Assembly: GCF_019703515.2 (NCBI RefSeq)
Contig: NC_059393.1
Coordinates: forward strand, 9,317,501 to 9,381,500
Length of the DNA: 64,000 bases
Reading direction: 5' to 3'
DNA from: Myxocyprinus asiaticus
Lineage: Eukaryota; Chordata; Actinopteri; Cypriniformes; Catostomidae
Made by a program: the position numbers and the translations under genes. Below the pieces are notes generated by a model, which saw only the letters and a list, made by a program, of their open reading frames with translations, made no database searches and was not told the origin of the DNA. Positions 47,001 through 56,384 of this stretch are shown in pieces (position 1 is the first letter of the stretch; the number at the start of each line of letters is the position of its first letter).

Positions 47001-50000
47001 ACAGCATTACAGAACAGATGCCCACTCATGCCCATCACACACACACACACATGCACGTGTGTGTTATGCATACACTTACACACCACGCTTGTAAGCACCA
47101 GTATGTCCTACAGTGATTTGTGGTGTATTTAGTTTCTCCTAGACAGCAAAGAAATGTTGTTTATTTTAGATCCAACATGATCACTCTAGAAATCGACATG
47201 TTCATGTACCCTGAAATCAACCCCATTTTGATGAATACTGACAATCATCCCCATCAGATATTTTTGCATCAGTTTTAACTTGTTCACCTTTCCCTGTTAA
47301 ACAACTGACAGTACTTGTGTTCACAAACAATGGTGAGCATGATTCGGTGGTTGCATTTTCGCTCTAAAATTAAATTTTTACTCCACTAACGGATAGAATT
47401 AGGGTTTGGGTTTGAGTTGGGGGTAGGGTTAATAAAATATGCATTCCTGATCACCGTGTTACATAATTTACAACTAAAATACAACTCGATTTTGGTGCTA
47501 CTCTGAACATTTCGGTCGAAAACTGGTCAACAGCACTTTCAGCTTCAGCCACTGGGGGCATTGGTTTGTATTTTGGTAACCACAGACCGATCAGTGTGCC
47601 AGTTATCTCATATGTGTCTCCTAAAAAATTTCACAAGGGATCTCAACGATGTCTCAATCTCAGAGTTGCCAAGACATCAAAGTCAAAAGTCAATCAAAAG
47701 TCAAATTTCTCATCAAATTCTTCCAAAGACCAAATTATTTGAGCTGTTCTATGCATATTAATTTTATTGCATGATTACTGTATGTCAAAAATGTTCTAAT
47801 TTGTATTTAAGTAATTTTAAAAGAAACATCTGAGACAAAGTTGATACTTGGATAAAACCTAATGGACAACATGCATCTCCTGCATAAGCTATGAAAAAAC
47901 AACCTCTGTAGCAAAAATGTTTTCCCCTAATATCATCCCTCTGTTTCACACCCCTTTAGCTTGAAGATTTTAATGGACAAATGACATTTGAGAACAATCA
48001 TACTCTACCTCTCTTTCCTCCTCCTCCTTCTTATTTGAAACCCTCTCAATATCACATATCACTTTCTCGCTGTACTCTTCCTTTGCTCATCTGCTTTCAT
48101 TCTTCCACATCATTTTTTTTTTGTTCTATTGTTTTCTTATTTTGTTTTTTGGGCATATAGCATGGTAATACTATGGTATTATTTAAAGTATTGCCATGGC
48201 ACATTTACCCGGAACTTGAAAACCATGGTGTTTTGGAAATGGTGTACTTCAAAGAATACCATGGTAAAAACATATCTAATTTGATACTATGTGCATTACA
48301 CCATGGTATTAACATGTTATATGTCTGAACAAATGGTATTGCCATGTTACTTTTTGTGTTGAAAGGAAAAGTACAAACTTGCATCTAATGAAAACACTTT
48401 TTCATCTCTTGATTCTTTCTCTCTTGATTTCTTTTTTCTTGCTAGCATCCTCCAACACTCTTTCTCTCATTTTCCCCTCATTCATCCTCTTCAAAGTTTT
48501 AAAGAAGAGTCTCTCTTACCTGCAGCTCGATCTTACTCAGGATCTGTTCTCTTTCTCCCGTTGTTGTGTATGTGTGTGTGTTTCTGGCTTGTTTGTCCTT
48601 GTTCTGCGTGTGCGTGTGTTTTAGGCGGTGTTTGACTTCAGCAGCAGCAGGCGCCTGGAGCTCAGTCTGAAGGCTGGAGACGTGATCTTCCTCCTGCGGA
48701 GAGTCAACACAGACTGGCTGGAGGTAAGAGAAAGATGTAGAAAGATAAAGAAGGAGGAAGGAAGGGTGATTGAGAGAGAGAGATAACAAGAGAAAGGTAG
48801 AGGATGATAGTATGGGAGGAGAGACAAAAGCATTTGTAAGAGAGAAAGAGAGAGAGATAATAGGATAGAGGTAGAGAGAAAGGTAGAGGATAGGTAGGCA
48901 GGGAAGAGAGAGAGAGGAGGGTTTTTTAAAAGATTGGTAGGGAGGGAGAGAGCGCCTTTCAAAATTATGGAGGAACGTAGTCTCATTGGTATTCGTGGGT
49001 ATACGTACATAAAGTGTGGTTCTGTTGTAAGGGGGGCAAAAGAGAAATAATGAAGTCTTTCTGACTATGCCACTTCTGATTATCTAGGGCAGGGGGCCCA
49101 GTAACTAATAAACTCACAGGTTCTTTTTCAAAATCAAATCAAATCACTTTTATTGTCACACAACCATATACACAAGTGCAATAGTGTGTGAAATTCTTGG
49201 GTGCAGTTCCGAGCAACATAGCAGTCGTGACAGGGATGAGACATATACCAATCTACAATAAACATCAAATTTACACAAAACAATTTAAAATCTAATATAC
49301 ACATAATTACACACAACACAATATACAAATAATAACATACAATGTACATTATACAATACACACAATATACAATACACATTATACAATGAAAAAATAGTAT
49401 ATATAGTATATATAAAATGTACAGTAGGTTGTATTGTACTGTATTGACATTCAGGCTGCCGGTTGATAGTCAGTTGTCAGTGTGTTGTTAAGAGAATATA
49501 ATTTATGACAGTCCAGTGTGAGATAATAAGATTAATAAAGTGCAGTGCTGATGTATATTGATTGTGAGAGATCAAGAGTTCAAAAGTCTGATTGCTTGGG
49601 GGAAGAAGCTGTCATGAAGTCGGCTGATGCGGGTCCTAATGCTGCGATACCACCTGCCTGATGGTAGCAGTGAGAGCAGCCCATGGCTCGGGTGGCTGGA
49701 GTCTCTGATGATCCTCCGAGCTTTTTTCACACACCGCCTGGTGTATATGTCCTGGAGGGAGGGAAGCTCACCTCCGATGTTGTGTCTGGCAGTTCGCACC
49801 ACCCTTTGCAGGGCTTTGCGGCTGTGGGTGGTGCTATTACCATACCAGGCGGAGATGCAGCTGGTCAGGATGCTCACTACAGTGCAGGTGTAGAACCGTG
49901 TGAGGATGTGGCGGTTCATTCCAAACTTCCTCAGCCATCTCAGGAAGAAGAGGCGCTGATGAGCCTTCTTCACAACGGCCTCAGTGTGGACGGACCATGT

Positions 50001-53000
50001 GAGTTCCTCAGTGATGTGGATACCCAGGAACTTGAAGCTACTGACTCTCTCCACTGGTGATCCATTGATGATGATGGGGCTGTGTTCTCTTTCTCTTCTA
50101 CTGAAGTCCACTCTCTGTAGGCTGTTTCATCATTGTCAGTGATCAGACCTACCACCGTCGTATCATCAGCAAACTTAATGATGGCATTGGAGCTATGTGT
50201 TGCCACACAGTCATGTGTGTACAGGGAATACAGGAGTGGGCTAAGAACACAGCCCTGCAGGGCTCCAGTGTTGAGGGTCAGTGATGAGGAGATGTTACTG
50301 CCCATTCTAACCACCTGGCGTCTGCTTGACAGGAAGTCCAGGATCCAGCTGCACAGCGAGCTGTTTAAGCCCAGAGCCCGGAGTTTCTCATCAAGCTTGG
50401 AGGGCACTATGGTGTTGTATGCTGAGCTGTAGTCTACAAACAGCATTCTCACATAAGTGTTACTTTTTTTCAGGTGGGAGAGAGCAGTGTGTATTGTAGA
50501 TGCAATGGCATCATCAGTGGAGCGGTTGTTGCGGTAAGCAAACTGCAGTGGGTCCAGTGATGGAGGCAGCACAGAGCAGATGTAATCTCTGATTAGTCTC
50601 TCAAAGTATTTGCTGATGATGGGGGTCAGAGCAACAGGTCACCAGTCATTTAAGCAAGTGATTTTGGATTGCTTTGGTACAGGCACAATGGTGGACATTT
50701 TAAAGCATGTGGGGACTACAGACAAAGAGAGGGAAAGGTTGAAAATGTCCGTAAAAACACCAGCCAGTTGGTTCGCGCACGCTCTGATGACACGGCACGG
50801 AATGCCGTCTGGACCCGCGGCTTTACGGATATTCACCCGTTGGAAGGATCGGGTTACATCCGCTACAGAGACGGAGAGTGAACTAACCTCTGTAGGTTCG
50901 GCCGCGAGAGCTCTCTCTGCGAGGGCTGTATTATTTCCCTCGAACCGTGCATAAAATATATTTAGCTCATCCGGGAGAGAGGCAGCGGTGTTCACGGTGG
51001 AGTTTTTATTCCCTTTAAAGTCCGTGATGATATTAATTCCATGCCACATGCTTCTAGAGTTGGTGGTGTTAAACTGTCCTTCAGTCTTGTTCCTGTACTG
51101 GCATTTTGCTGCTCTGATAGTTTTTGGAGGGCATAACTGGCTTGTTTATGCTCCTCCGCATTCCCGGAATTAAAAGTGGAGGTCCGCGCATTAAGTGCCG
51201 CGCGAACATCGTTATTAATCCAAGGTTTCTGGTTTGGGTAGATCCGTATTGTTTTGGATGGAACAACATCCTCTACGCACTTTCTGATGAAACACGTTAC
51301 ACTATCAGCGTAAACCTCGATGTCGTCATCAGAGGCGGATCAGAACATCTCCCAGTCCACGTGATCAAAACAGTCTTGTAGCTTAGAGTCTGATAGGTCT
51401 GACCAACACTGGATCATTCTGAGGGTGGGTGCTTCCTGTTTCAGTTTCTATCTGTAAGAAGCTGAATGGAGGAGTGGTCGGATTTGCCAAATGGTGGGTG
51501 GGGGAGGGATTTGTAGCCATCCCGGAAGGGAGAGTAGCAATGGTCCAAAACCCGGTCCCCTCGTGTGTTAAAACTGATGTGTTGGTGGTATTTTGGTGCA
51601 ATTGATTTAAAATTGGCTTTGTTAAAGTCCCCGGTCACAATGAACGTGGCCTCAAGGTGCGTGGTTTCCTGTTTGCATATAATCCCGTACAGTTCCTTGA
51701 GTGCCCGGTCTGTGTCGGCTTGTGGGGGGATGTACACAGCTGTGATAATGACCGCTGTGAATTCCCTCGGTAGCCAGAATGGTCGACACAGAAGCATGAG
51801 AAATTCCAGATCAGGAGAGCAGAAAGACTTGATAGAATGTACGTTCCTCTGATCACACCAGGATTTGTTGATCATAAAACATACACCACCACCTCTGCTT
51901 TTACCTGAGAGGTCTTTCGCTCTGTCCGCTCAGTGCACGGAGAACCCCGCGGGATCGATGGCTGAGTCTGGAATCTCCACAGACATCCAAGTTTCTGTAA
52001 GGCAGATAATGCAGCAGTCCCTCATCTCTCGTTGGAAAGAGATCTGCGCTCTCAGCTTGCAGAGCTTGTTGTCCAGAGACTGAACATTTGCCAGTAGAAT
52101 ACTGGGTAGCGGTGGTCGATTTGCATGACGTCTTACTCTGATGAGAACGCCGGCTCTGTTTCCCCTTTTCCTTCTGCGTTTCCGCGGCCAGGCAGCCCAG
52201 ACAGAGGGCTCTGCTGGCGTGTTTGTAAACAGCAGGTTGGCATTGAGGAATTTGAAGTACGGTTTACGGTGTGTTATTGCAGAACCAATGTCCAAAAGTG
52301 TTTGTAAGGCAGACAACATCCAAGACAAAAAACATAAGAACTGTAAACAAAACAAACAAAAAACTACAATGTTGTTTCGGAGCTCGCTATGCAGCAGCCA
52401 TACTCGGTGCCATCTTGAGTCCAATGTGTTTTGTAAGATTAATAGGTGAGTGTTGCCAAACATCAAACCACAGAACAGAGATAAAAGAATAGGTATTTAT
52501 TCTAAGGCTGGTAAATTTAACGCATTAATTTCTAAGATTAATATTTTTTGTTTAACGGACCAGCACATCAATCAAGACTGGATGGATGGATGGATGAAGG
52601 GAGGGAGCGATGAAGAAAGGGGATGGATAAATGGAGGAATGGATGGATGATGGATGGAGAAATGGATGGTTGGATAATCGAGGGATGGATGCATGGATGG
52701 ATTGGTTGAGGAATGGATGGATAGATGAAGGAATGGATAGAAAGTTGGATGAATGATAGAGGGATGGATGGATGGAGGAATGGATGTATAATAAAGGGAT
52801 TGATGAATGGATGGATTGGTGGAGGAATGGTGGATAATAGAGGGAGGGAGGGAGGGAGGGGAAAGAGGGATGGATGGATGGAGGGATAGATGGATGTGAT
52901 TAAGGGATGGATGGATTAATTGATGGAAGTGATAGATGGAGGGAGGGAGTGATGGATTGACTGAAGAAAGGAAAAAAGGGAAGAGAAAGGATAAAGAAAT

Positions 53001-55208
53001 AGAAAGATAGAGCATAATAGAAATTCAGTCATGAATGAGGGATTCTGTGGAAAAGAAGAGGAAAAGATGTGAGACATTTATGTGTGAAGGAGTGGAACAT
53101 TCAGAGTGAACAGATCTGATCTGAACACACACACATTTTATATGAGCTAGATGTGAGTCTGGAGTGAGCATCTATATTCGGATCATGACAATAAAGGAGA
53201 AAGAATTGACCTGTATAACGGGGTCAAGAGAGAATTAATGAAGTCTCTCTGACTATGTCACCTCCGATTATCTAGGGCAGGGGGCCCAGTAACAAATAAA
53301 CTCACAGGTTATTTTGTAAGATTAGTGTTGCCAAACATCAAATCACAGATCAGAGATAAAAGAATAGGGATTTATTCTAAGGCTGGTATATTTAAAACGT
53401 TCATTTCTGTGATTAATATATTTTTTAATGGCCTAGCATATCAATCAAGACTACATGAATGGATAGATGGATGGAGGGAGGAAGAGAGAGGATGGATAAA
53501 TGGAGGAATGGATGGATGTATAATTGTGGGATGGGTGGATGGATGAGGAAGGAGGGATGGATGGATGATGGATGGATGGATGGATGGATGGATGGAGGAA
53601 TGGGTGGATAATGGAGGGATTGATTGATGGATGGATGGATGGAGGGACTGATTTATTGATGGAGGAATGGATGGATAATAGAGGGATTGATGGATGGATG
53701 GATAGAGTGATGGAGGAATAGATAGAGAATTGGATGGATGATGAATGGATGGATGGATTGATGGAGGAATGGGTGGATAATGGAAGGATTGATGGATGGA
53801 TGGATGGTGGGACTGATGGGTGGATGGATGGATGGAATGATGGAGGAATGGATGGATGATAGAGGGATGGATGGATGGATAGAGGGAGGGGAAGGAGGGA
53901 TGGATGGATGGATGGAGGGATAGATGGATGTGATTAAGGGATGGATGGATTAATTGATGGAAGTGATAGATGGAGGGAGGGAGTGATGGATTGACTGTAG
54001 AAAGGAAAAGGGGGAAGAGAAAGGATAAAGAAATAGAAAGATAGAGCACAATAGAATTTCAGTCATGAATGAAGGATTCTGTGGAAGAGGAAAAGATGTG
54101 AGGCATTTGTGTGTGAAGGAGTGGAACATTCAGAGTGAACAGATCTGATCTGAACACACACACACAGTTTATATGAGCTAGATGTGAGTCTGGAGTGAGC
54201 ATACAGTTTCTGCCATCTGTATTCGGATCATGACAATAAAGGAGAAAGATTTGACCTTAATCTAAATGCACTGAATAAAGAGAGAGGGAGAGAGGGAAAG
54301 AGGAAGAAAAAGAGAGACTAAATTAGAAATAGCATGCACATGCAATGGAACCTCAAATAACATTACAGAGATAAGAGTGAGTGTAAGAGAGAGAGAGATC
54401 CAGGCACCTCATGTACCTGAAGACCAAAGGTGTAGCAACCATTATCCTCCCTTTTACAAATTTCAATGTTCATCGCCCCTACCTTTTGGGGCATATAAAT
54501 ACATAAGACTTAATGTGTTCATTCCACTTTTCAAATTGTTCCTTCTCCTCTATCAAGGATACAAGAAAGCATTCCACAGTAATCCGTCTGGCTCTGAGCT
54601 CTAGCACAGTGTGATAAATAGATAGATAGATAGATAGATAGATTGATTGATATACAGATTTACATTTAGAGATTTGTAATTAAATTTATATCCTAGAAGA
54701 CAGTAAGAGCAAGTCTTCATCTTCTTGTGCTGTGCATCCTATCTCTAGGGCACTGTGAGGGACAGAACCGGCATCTTTCCGGAGTCGTTCGTGAAGATTA
54801 TTAAACCTCTGCCCGAGAGTGACTCTGATGAAGAGGGTGGAGCTTCCAAGAATGGCGATCATCCTCAGGGTTCATACAGCTGCCTGCGCTGCTATCTGCT
54901 GCAGCCAGAGGGCATCGATACAAGGTCAGAGAGATTGAGATAAAGGGAGTGCATGTGCACTTGTGCATATTGAGTTTATCTGGTTTTAACCAACAATTTT
55001 AAAGAAATAGTTGTCTCTCTATCTTTTTTGTGATGTTAAAATAAATTCAAGCAGTTAATAAACAGATGTCAAGTATCTGTTAATTGTTTATTGCGACATG
55101 GTGTTGAATGAACATTTCTAAATTGATGTGATGCTGCTTTAGGGACATTTGCGTTGAGGAAGATATCACAATTCAGCCGTCCTACAAGGATCTGCTCTCC
55201 CGAATGAG
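29238..55208 (+). CDS. ncf4: p40phox, neutrophil cytosolic factor 4 (3' partial)
   Basis: Cytosolic regulatory subunit of the phagocyte NADPH oxidase; binds PI3P on phagosomes and partners p67phox. Exons: 29238-29269, 32843-32927, 33190-33343, 35355-35425, 36818-36945, 37958-38006, 48625-48723, 54749-54924, 55143-55208. All borders are GT-AG and all phases agree, giving 287 residues. PX domain about 16-140, with the PI3P-binding residues R58, Y59, K92 and R105 at the same numbers as in human. T154, a PKC site in human, is also present. SH3 about 174-225 (ALYDY-like AVFDF, W204, GIFPESFV). An acidic linker 229-235 follows, then the start of PB1 (LRCYL, then [18 protein letters not shown]). The acidic PB1 motif and stop are not in the window. 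Start ATG at 29238 gives [11 protein letters not shown], matching the family N-terminus. Introns 1, 6 and 7 are large and full of repeats. Confidence 0.96.
29376..30625. repeat. TATAC pentanucleotide satellite
   Basis: About 1.1-1.25 kb of ACTAT/TATAC pentamers with variant units (ACACT, TGTAC, TTACT, ATAAT) interspersed, and a less regular gap at 29440-29755. It lies within ncf4 intron 1. Confidence 0.95.
30949..31493. mobile_element. Tc1-type non-autonomous element
   Basis: Ends acactaccgttcaaaagttt and aaacttttgaacagtagtgt are inverted copies, with TA at both borders and TA-rich flanks. About 545 bp without transposase coding; related families are common in fish. Confidence 0.85.
31515..32830 (+). 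mobile_element. Decayed Tc1/mariner transposon next to ncf4 exon 2
   Basis: The transposase region starts near 31620 with an HTH-like [16 protein letters not shown]. Further fragments include [18 protein letters not shown] and an [21 protein letters not shown] C-terminal stretch, broken by frameshifts and stops. The left TIR is missing and replaced by (TA)n. The right end reads tactgtcccaacttttccg at about 32813-32831, a known Tc1-family terminus, cut short just before the exon 2 acceptor at 32842. It cannot be active. Confidence 0.85.
33740..34275 (+). repeat. Dispersed 0.5-kb repeat, copy 1
   Basis: Blocks cagtctggttctggaagta, aaagacagacctaccgtaag, actacactacccataatcct and gcaataaacttaaaagatat recur in the same order at 45060-45580. 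No coding potential or clear inverted ends. Family unknown. It lies in ncf4 intron 3. Confidence 0.7.
34276..35354 (+). other. ncf4 intron 3, remainder
   Basis: AT-rich intron, no further feature supported. Confidence 0.5.
35426..36330 (+). other. ncf4 intron 4, left part
   Basis: AT-rich intron with no exon. The segment at 35880-35990 is echoed at 36610-36690 (ttcaaccaatggaagttggg / ttcaaccaatggaagatggg), so a short local duplication brackets the solo LTR. Confidence 0.5.
36336..36591 (+). mobile_element. Solo LTR with 5-bp target duplication
   Basis: 256 bp from TGTGACGAG to ACTGTTACA, flanked by TTAAC on both sides (36331-36335 and 36592-36596). It is GC-rich for the region (ggcgtggccgggtgtggccg) and ends in a promoter/poly(A)-like AT-rich half. 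It sits in ncf4 intron 4, in the same direction as the gene. Confidence 0.88.
36946..37957 (+). other. ncf4 intron 5
   Basis: Holds an AT-rich repeat-like block at about 37380-37560 with repeated taatctaattacaagtac / gtaatcggattatgtaatcc themes, similar in style to the insertion at 12885-13465. No exon is seen. Confidence 0.45.
38140..38162. repeat. (AC)n microsatellite
   Basis: About eleven AC units in ncf4 intron 6. Confidence 0.9.
38671..41346. mobile_element. Inverted-repeat DNA element carrying a second repeat
   Basis: The left end gggcctcgtttcccaataac mirrors the right end (RC gggcctcatttcccaaaagc), with further inverted matches inside (cttagcggt, gagcatttt). No transposase is found, and target duplication is unclear. 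A distinct 1.45-kb repeat (39551-41000) sits in the middle. In ncf4 intron 6. Confidence 0.65.
39551..41000. repeat. Nested dispersed repeat with CTCF-like motifs
   Basis: Begins gggccaagcactgaaagtgc and ends gtgcttggccacttaattgc...cagctatatt, so ggccaagca is inverted at the ends. Internally about 0.7 kb is imperfectly duplicated (aaaaagttatggaattcaag at 39928, aaaaagttatggattttgtg at 40644). Three cagcgccacct...tggt motifs occur. It is followed by (TTA)n at 40999-41029. A fish-wide repeat type; its class is unclear to me. Confidence 0.65.
41347..42790 (+). other. ncf4 intron 6, unassigned
   Basis: No gene is seen. 42000-42180 (agcgcaacgtgcaatgaccg and nearby) looks like part of a dispersed fish repeat. 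Open frame 42546-42803 runs into the SINE and is not gene-like. Confidence 0.4.
42791..42970 (+). mobile_element. tRNA-derived SINE
   Basis: Pol III promoter boxes: A box tggtgtaacttagtgg (42791-42806) and B box ggtttgaagcc (42841-42851) at tRNA-like spacing. A core-like ctgtagggcccttgagcatg segment follows at 42879-42898, as in fish V-SINE-type elements. The 3' end is approximate. Confidence 0.75.
43507..43945. repeat. 62-bp minisatellite
   Basis: About seven copies of a 62-bp unit (gattcccgaacgaatgactc, ttatgactcggttctttgga, tacagtgcaaccagtgtagt). Every copy carries a tgactc-like core. Just left, 43290-43330 holds gggaatcgagaaccggttct, a motif of a common fish dispersed element. Confidence 0.85.
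43946..45059 (+). other. ncf4 intron 6, unassigned
   Basis: AT-rich. No exon, RNA gene or element border is supported. Confidence 0.45.
45060..45580 (+). repeat. Dispersed 0.5-kb repeat, copy 2
   Basis: Collinear with 33740-34275 and in the same direction, but with small insertions (for example 45105-45135). Confidence 0.7.
46755..46822. repeat. 68-bp near-perfect palindrome
   Basis: Two 33-nt arms (46755-46787, 46790-46822) pair at about 31 of 33 positions around a 2-nt centre. The arms hold agaatatcacattg and ggcacgactggta. Confidence 0.9.
46823..48150 (+). other. ncf4 intron 6, with a telomere-motif repeat
   Basis: 47330-47590 is a further copy of the telomere-motif repeat (attagggtttgggtttgagt; gtgctactctgaacatttcg). 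The rest is AT-rich and unassigned; an (AC)n run lies at 47038-47050. Confidence 0.5.
48160..48360. repeat. accatggta motif cluster
   Basis: Repeated short palindromic ACCATGGTA/TACCATGG-like motifs at irregular spacing, also at 22650-22700. A common but unclassified fish repeat pattern. Confidence 0.5.
48724..49020 (+). repeat. Polypurine tract
   Basis: About 230 nt of gagaga/ggaagg-rich sequence starting right after the exon 7 donor. It is strongly purine on +. Confidence 0.8.
49021..54260. repeat. Tandem duplication of a GGAT-rich block, copy 1 split by the LINE
   Basis: Copy 1 is 49021-49125 plus 52430-53215; copy 2 is 53216-54260. Both share ctagggcagggggcccagta, ttgccaaacatcaaaccaca, a (GGAT)n core (52570-52960; 53455-53960) and a matching tail (agatctgatctgaacacaca, ggatcatgacaataaaggag). 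Confidence 0.88.
49126..52435 (-). mobile_element. LINE (CR1/L2/Rex1-type), inactivated
   Basis: Read on - . The endonuclease domain (about 52270-51440) shows [30 protein letters not shown] and [11 protein letters not shown]. The reverse transcriptase (about 51050-49970) shows [57 protein letters not shown] and FADDTTVV with the catalytic DD. The C-terminal region follows (49572-50111, [14 protein letters not shown]). Stops and frameshifts break it, and residues after the FADD block are deleted. The 3' end (49126-49210) carries the tail atcaaatcaaatcac and tcacttttattgtcacacaa. It lies in ncf4 intron 7, opposite to the gene. Confidence 0.88.
54261..54748 (+). other. ncf4 intron 7, right end
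   Basis: Purine-rich stretch 54270-54320 and a (GATA)n run at about 54615-54645. No coding. Confidence 0.6.
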
Positions 55209-56384
55209 GTACAAAACAGTTTACACTTTTGATATGATGTGGAATAGACTGTCTCAGACATAAAAACACATTCTGAGAAATAGGTTCCACTGACAGTCCT
55301 GTTTTAAAAACCAACAATGCATTACACATACTGTATACTGATGAGGTACATTATTTTGGCACTTCTGTGTTTTTATTTATTTCATTTTTAGCACCTTTCC
55401 TACTGTTTTCTGTCCTTTACACTCATGCTTAAGGAACAGCTCACCCAAAAAGGAATTTAGAATTTTTTTTTTTGTATTCCACTGATAAAAATGACTGCAT
55501 GCGGATATGAAATGACATGCGGGTGAATAAAAAATGACAATAAAAAATTTTGGGTGAACTATCTCTTTAATTTGTCTCAATCAGCTCCTACTTGCATTTA
55601 TTTTCTCATTCCCACCATCAGTATTTCCATTTCTGTTGTTCTTTTCACTGTGAGGAGTGCTTGTGTCCCTCTTTTATATTCACAACGGTGTTTCCTGCAT
55701 GCGGGAGAAACAGAAGGGAACAACAAACAAACAAAATCCAAAAGTGGAAGAGGCTCTTTTGAAATATCAAGATTTTTTGTTTGACCACCAAAATGTGTGT
55801 GTACATTATGCGTATCAGAAAACACACACACTAACTTAAAAGTCCAGTACATATCTATCTGTCAGTTTTTTGTTGTTGTTGTGTGTGTGTCTGGTTTCAG
55901 AGATTGTAAAATCACTTTAAACAATTTTTAATAGAATTAATTATATGAAATGAAGATTAATTAATCACAATTAATCACATATATCAATAATGGCTGAAAA
56001 AGGCCCCCAAATAAAGACAATTCAATATATATTAATCAAAATAGTTATAAATATAATACATAATAAATATAATATTTCAGATAATTCAAGACTTTATTGT
56101 GGCAGAAGAGTAAAGCATTGATTAGACAATATAAAAAGTTGATTTAGAAGTCAATATATTGTTTGGTCTATTTCCATATCAGTAACCTTGTGCGACCACA
56201 CGTCCTCCTGTGTGGGCATTGTGTTTTGTCTTCACTATATGCTATGCATAATTTAAATTAATTTAAACCGATTGGTTTCAGTTCACAATGCTCTGGGATG
56301 TTCAACGCATGGAGTCATGTGACAAAACGATATGGCGCCGATCTTAGCATAGTTTGTCTTTGGGAGAAACGCCAACAAAAACTA
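55209..56384 (+). other. ncf4 intron 9, no PB1 exon found
   Basis: No sequence resembling the acidic PB1 motif is seen. Open frames here are stop-rich or AT-rich. Confidence 0.5.

Noticed and set aside
49627..50060. Plus-strand open frames of 88-125 codons as genes
   Set aside because: They are antisense shadows of the LINE reverse transcriptase region read on - .
52572..54049. Long open frames on - (147 and 202 codons) with HPSIHPS repeats
   Set aside because: They are translations of (GGAT)n simple sequence; the tetramer naturally stays open.
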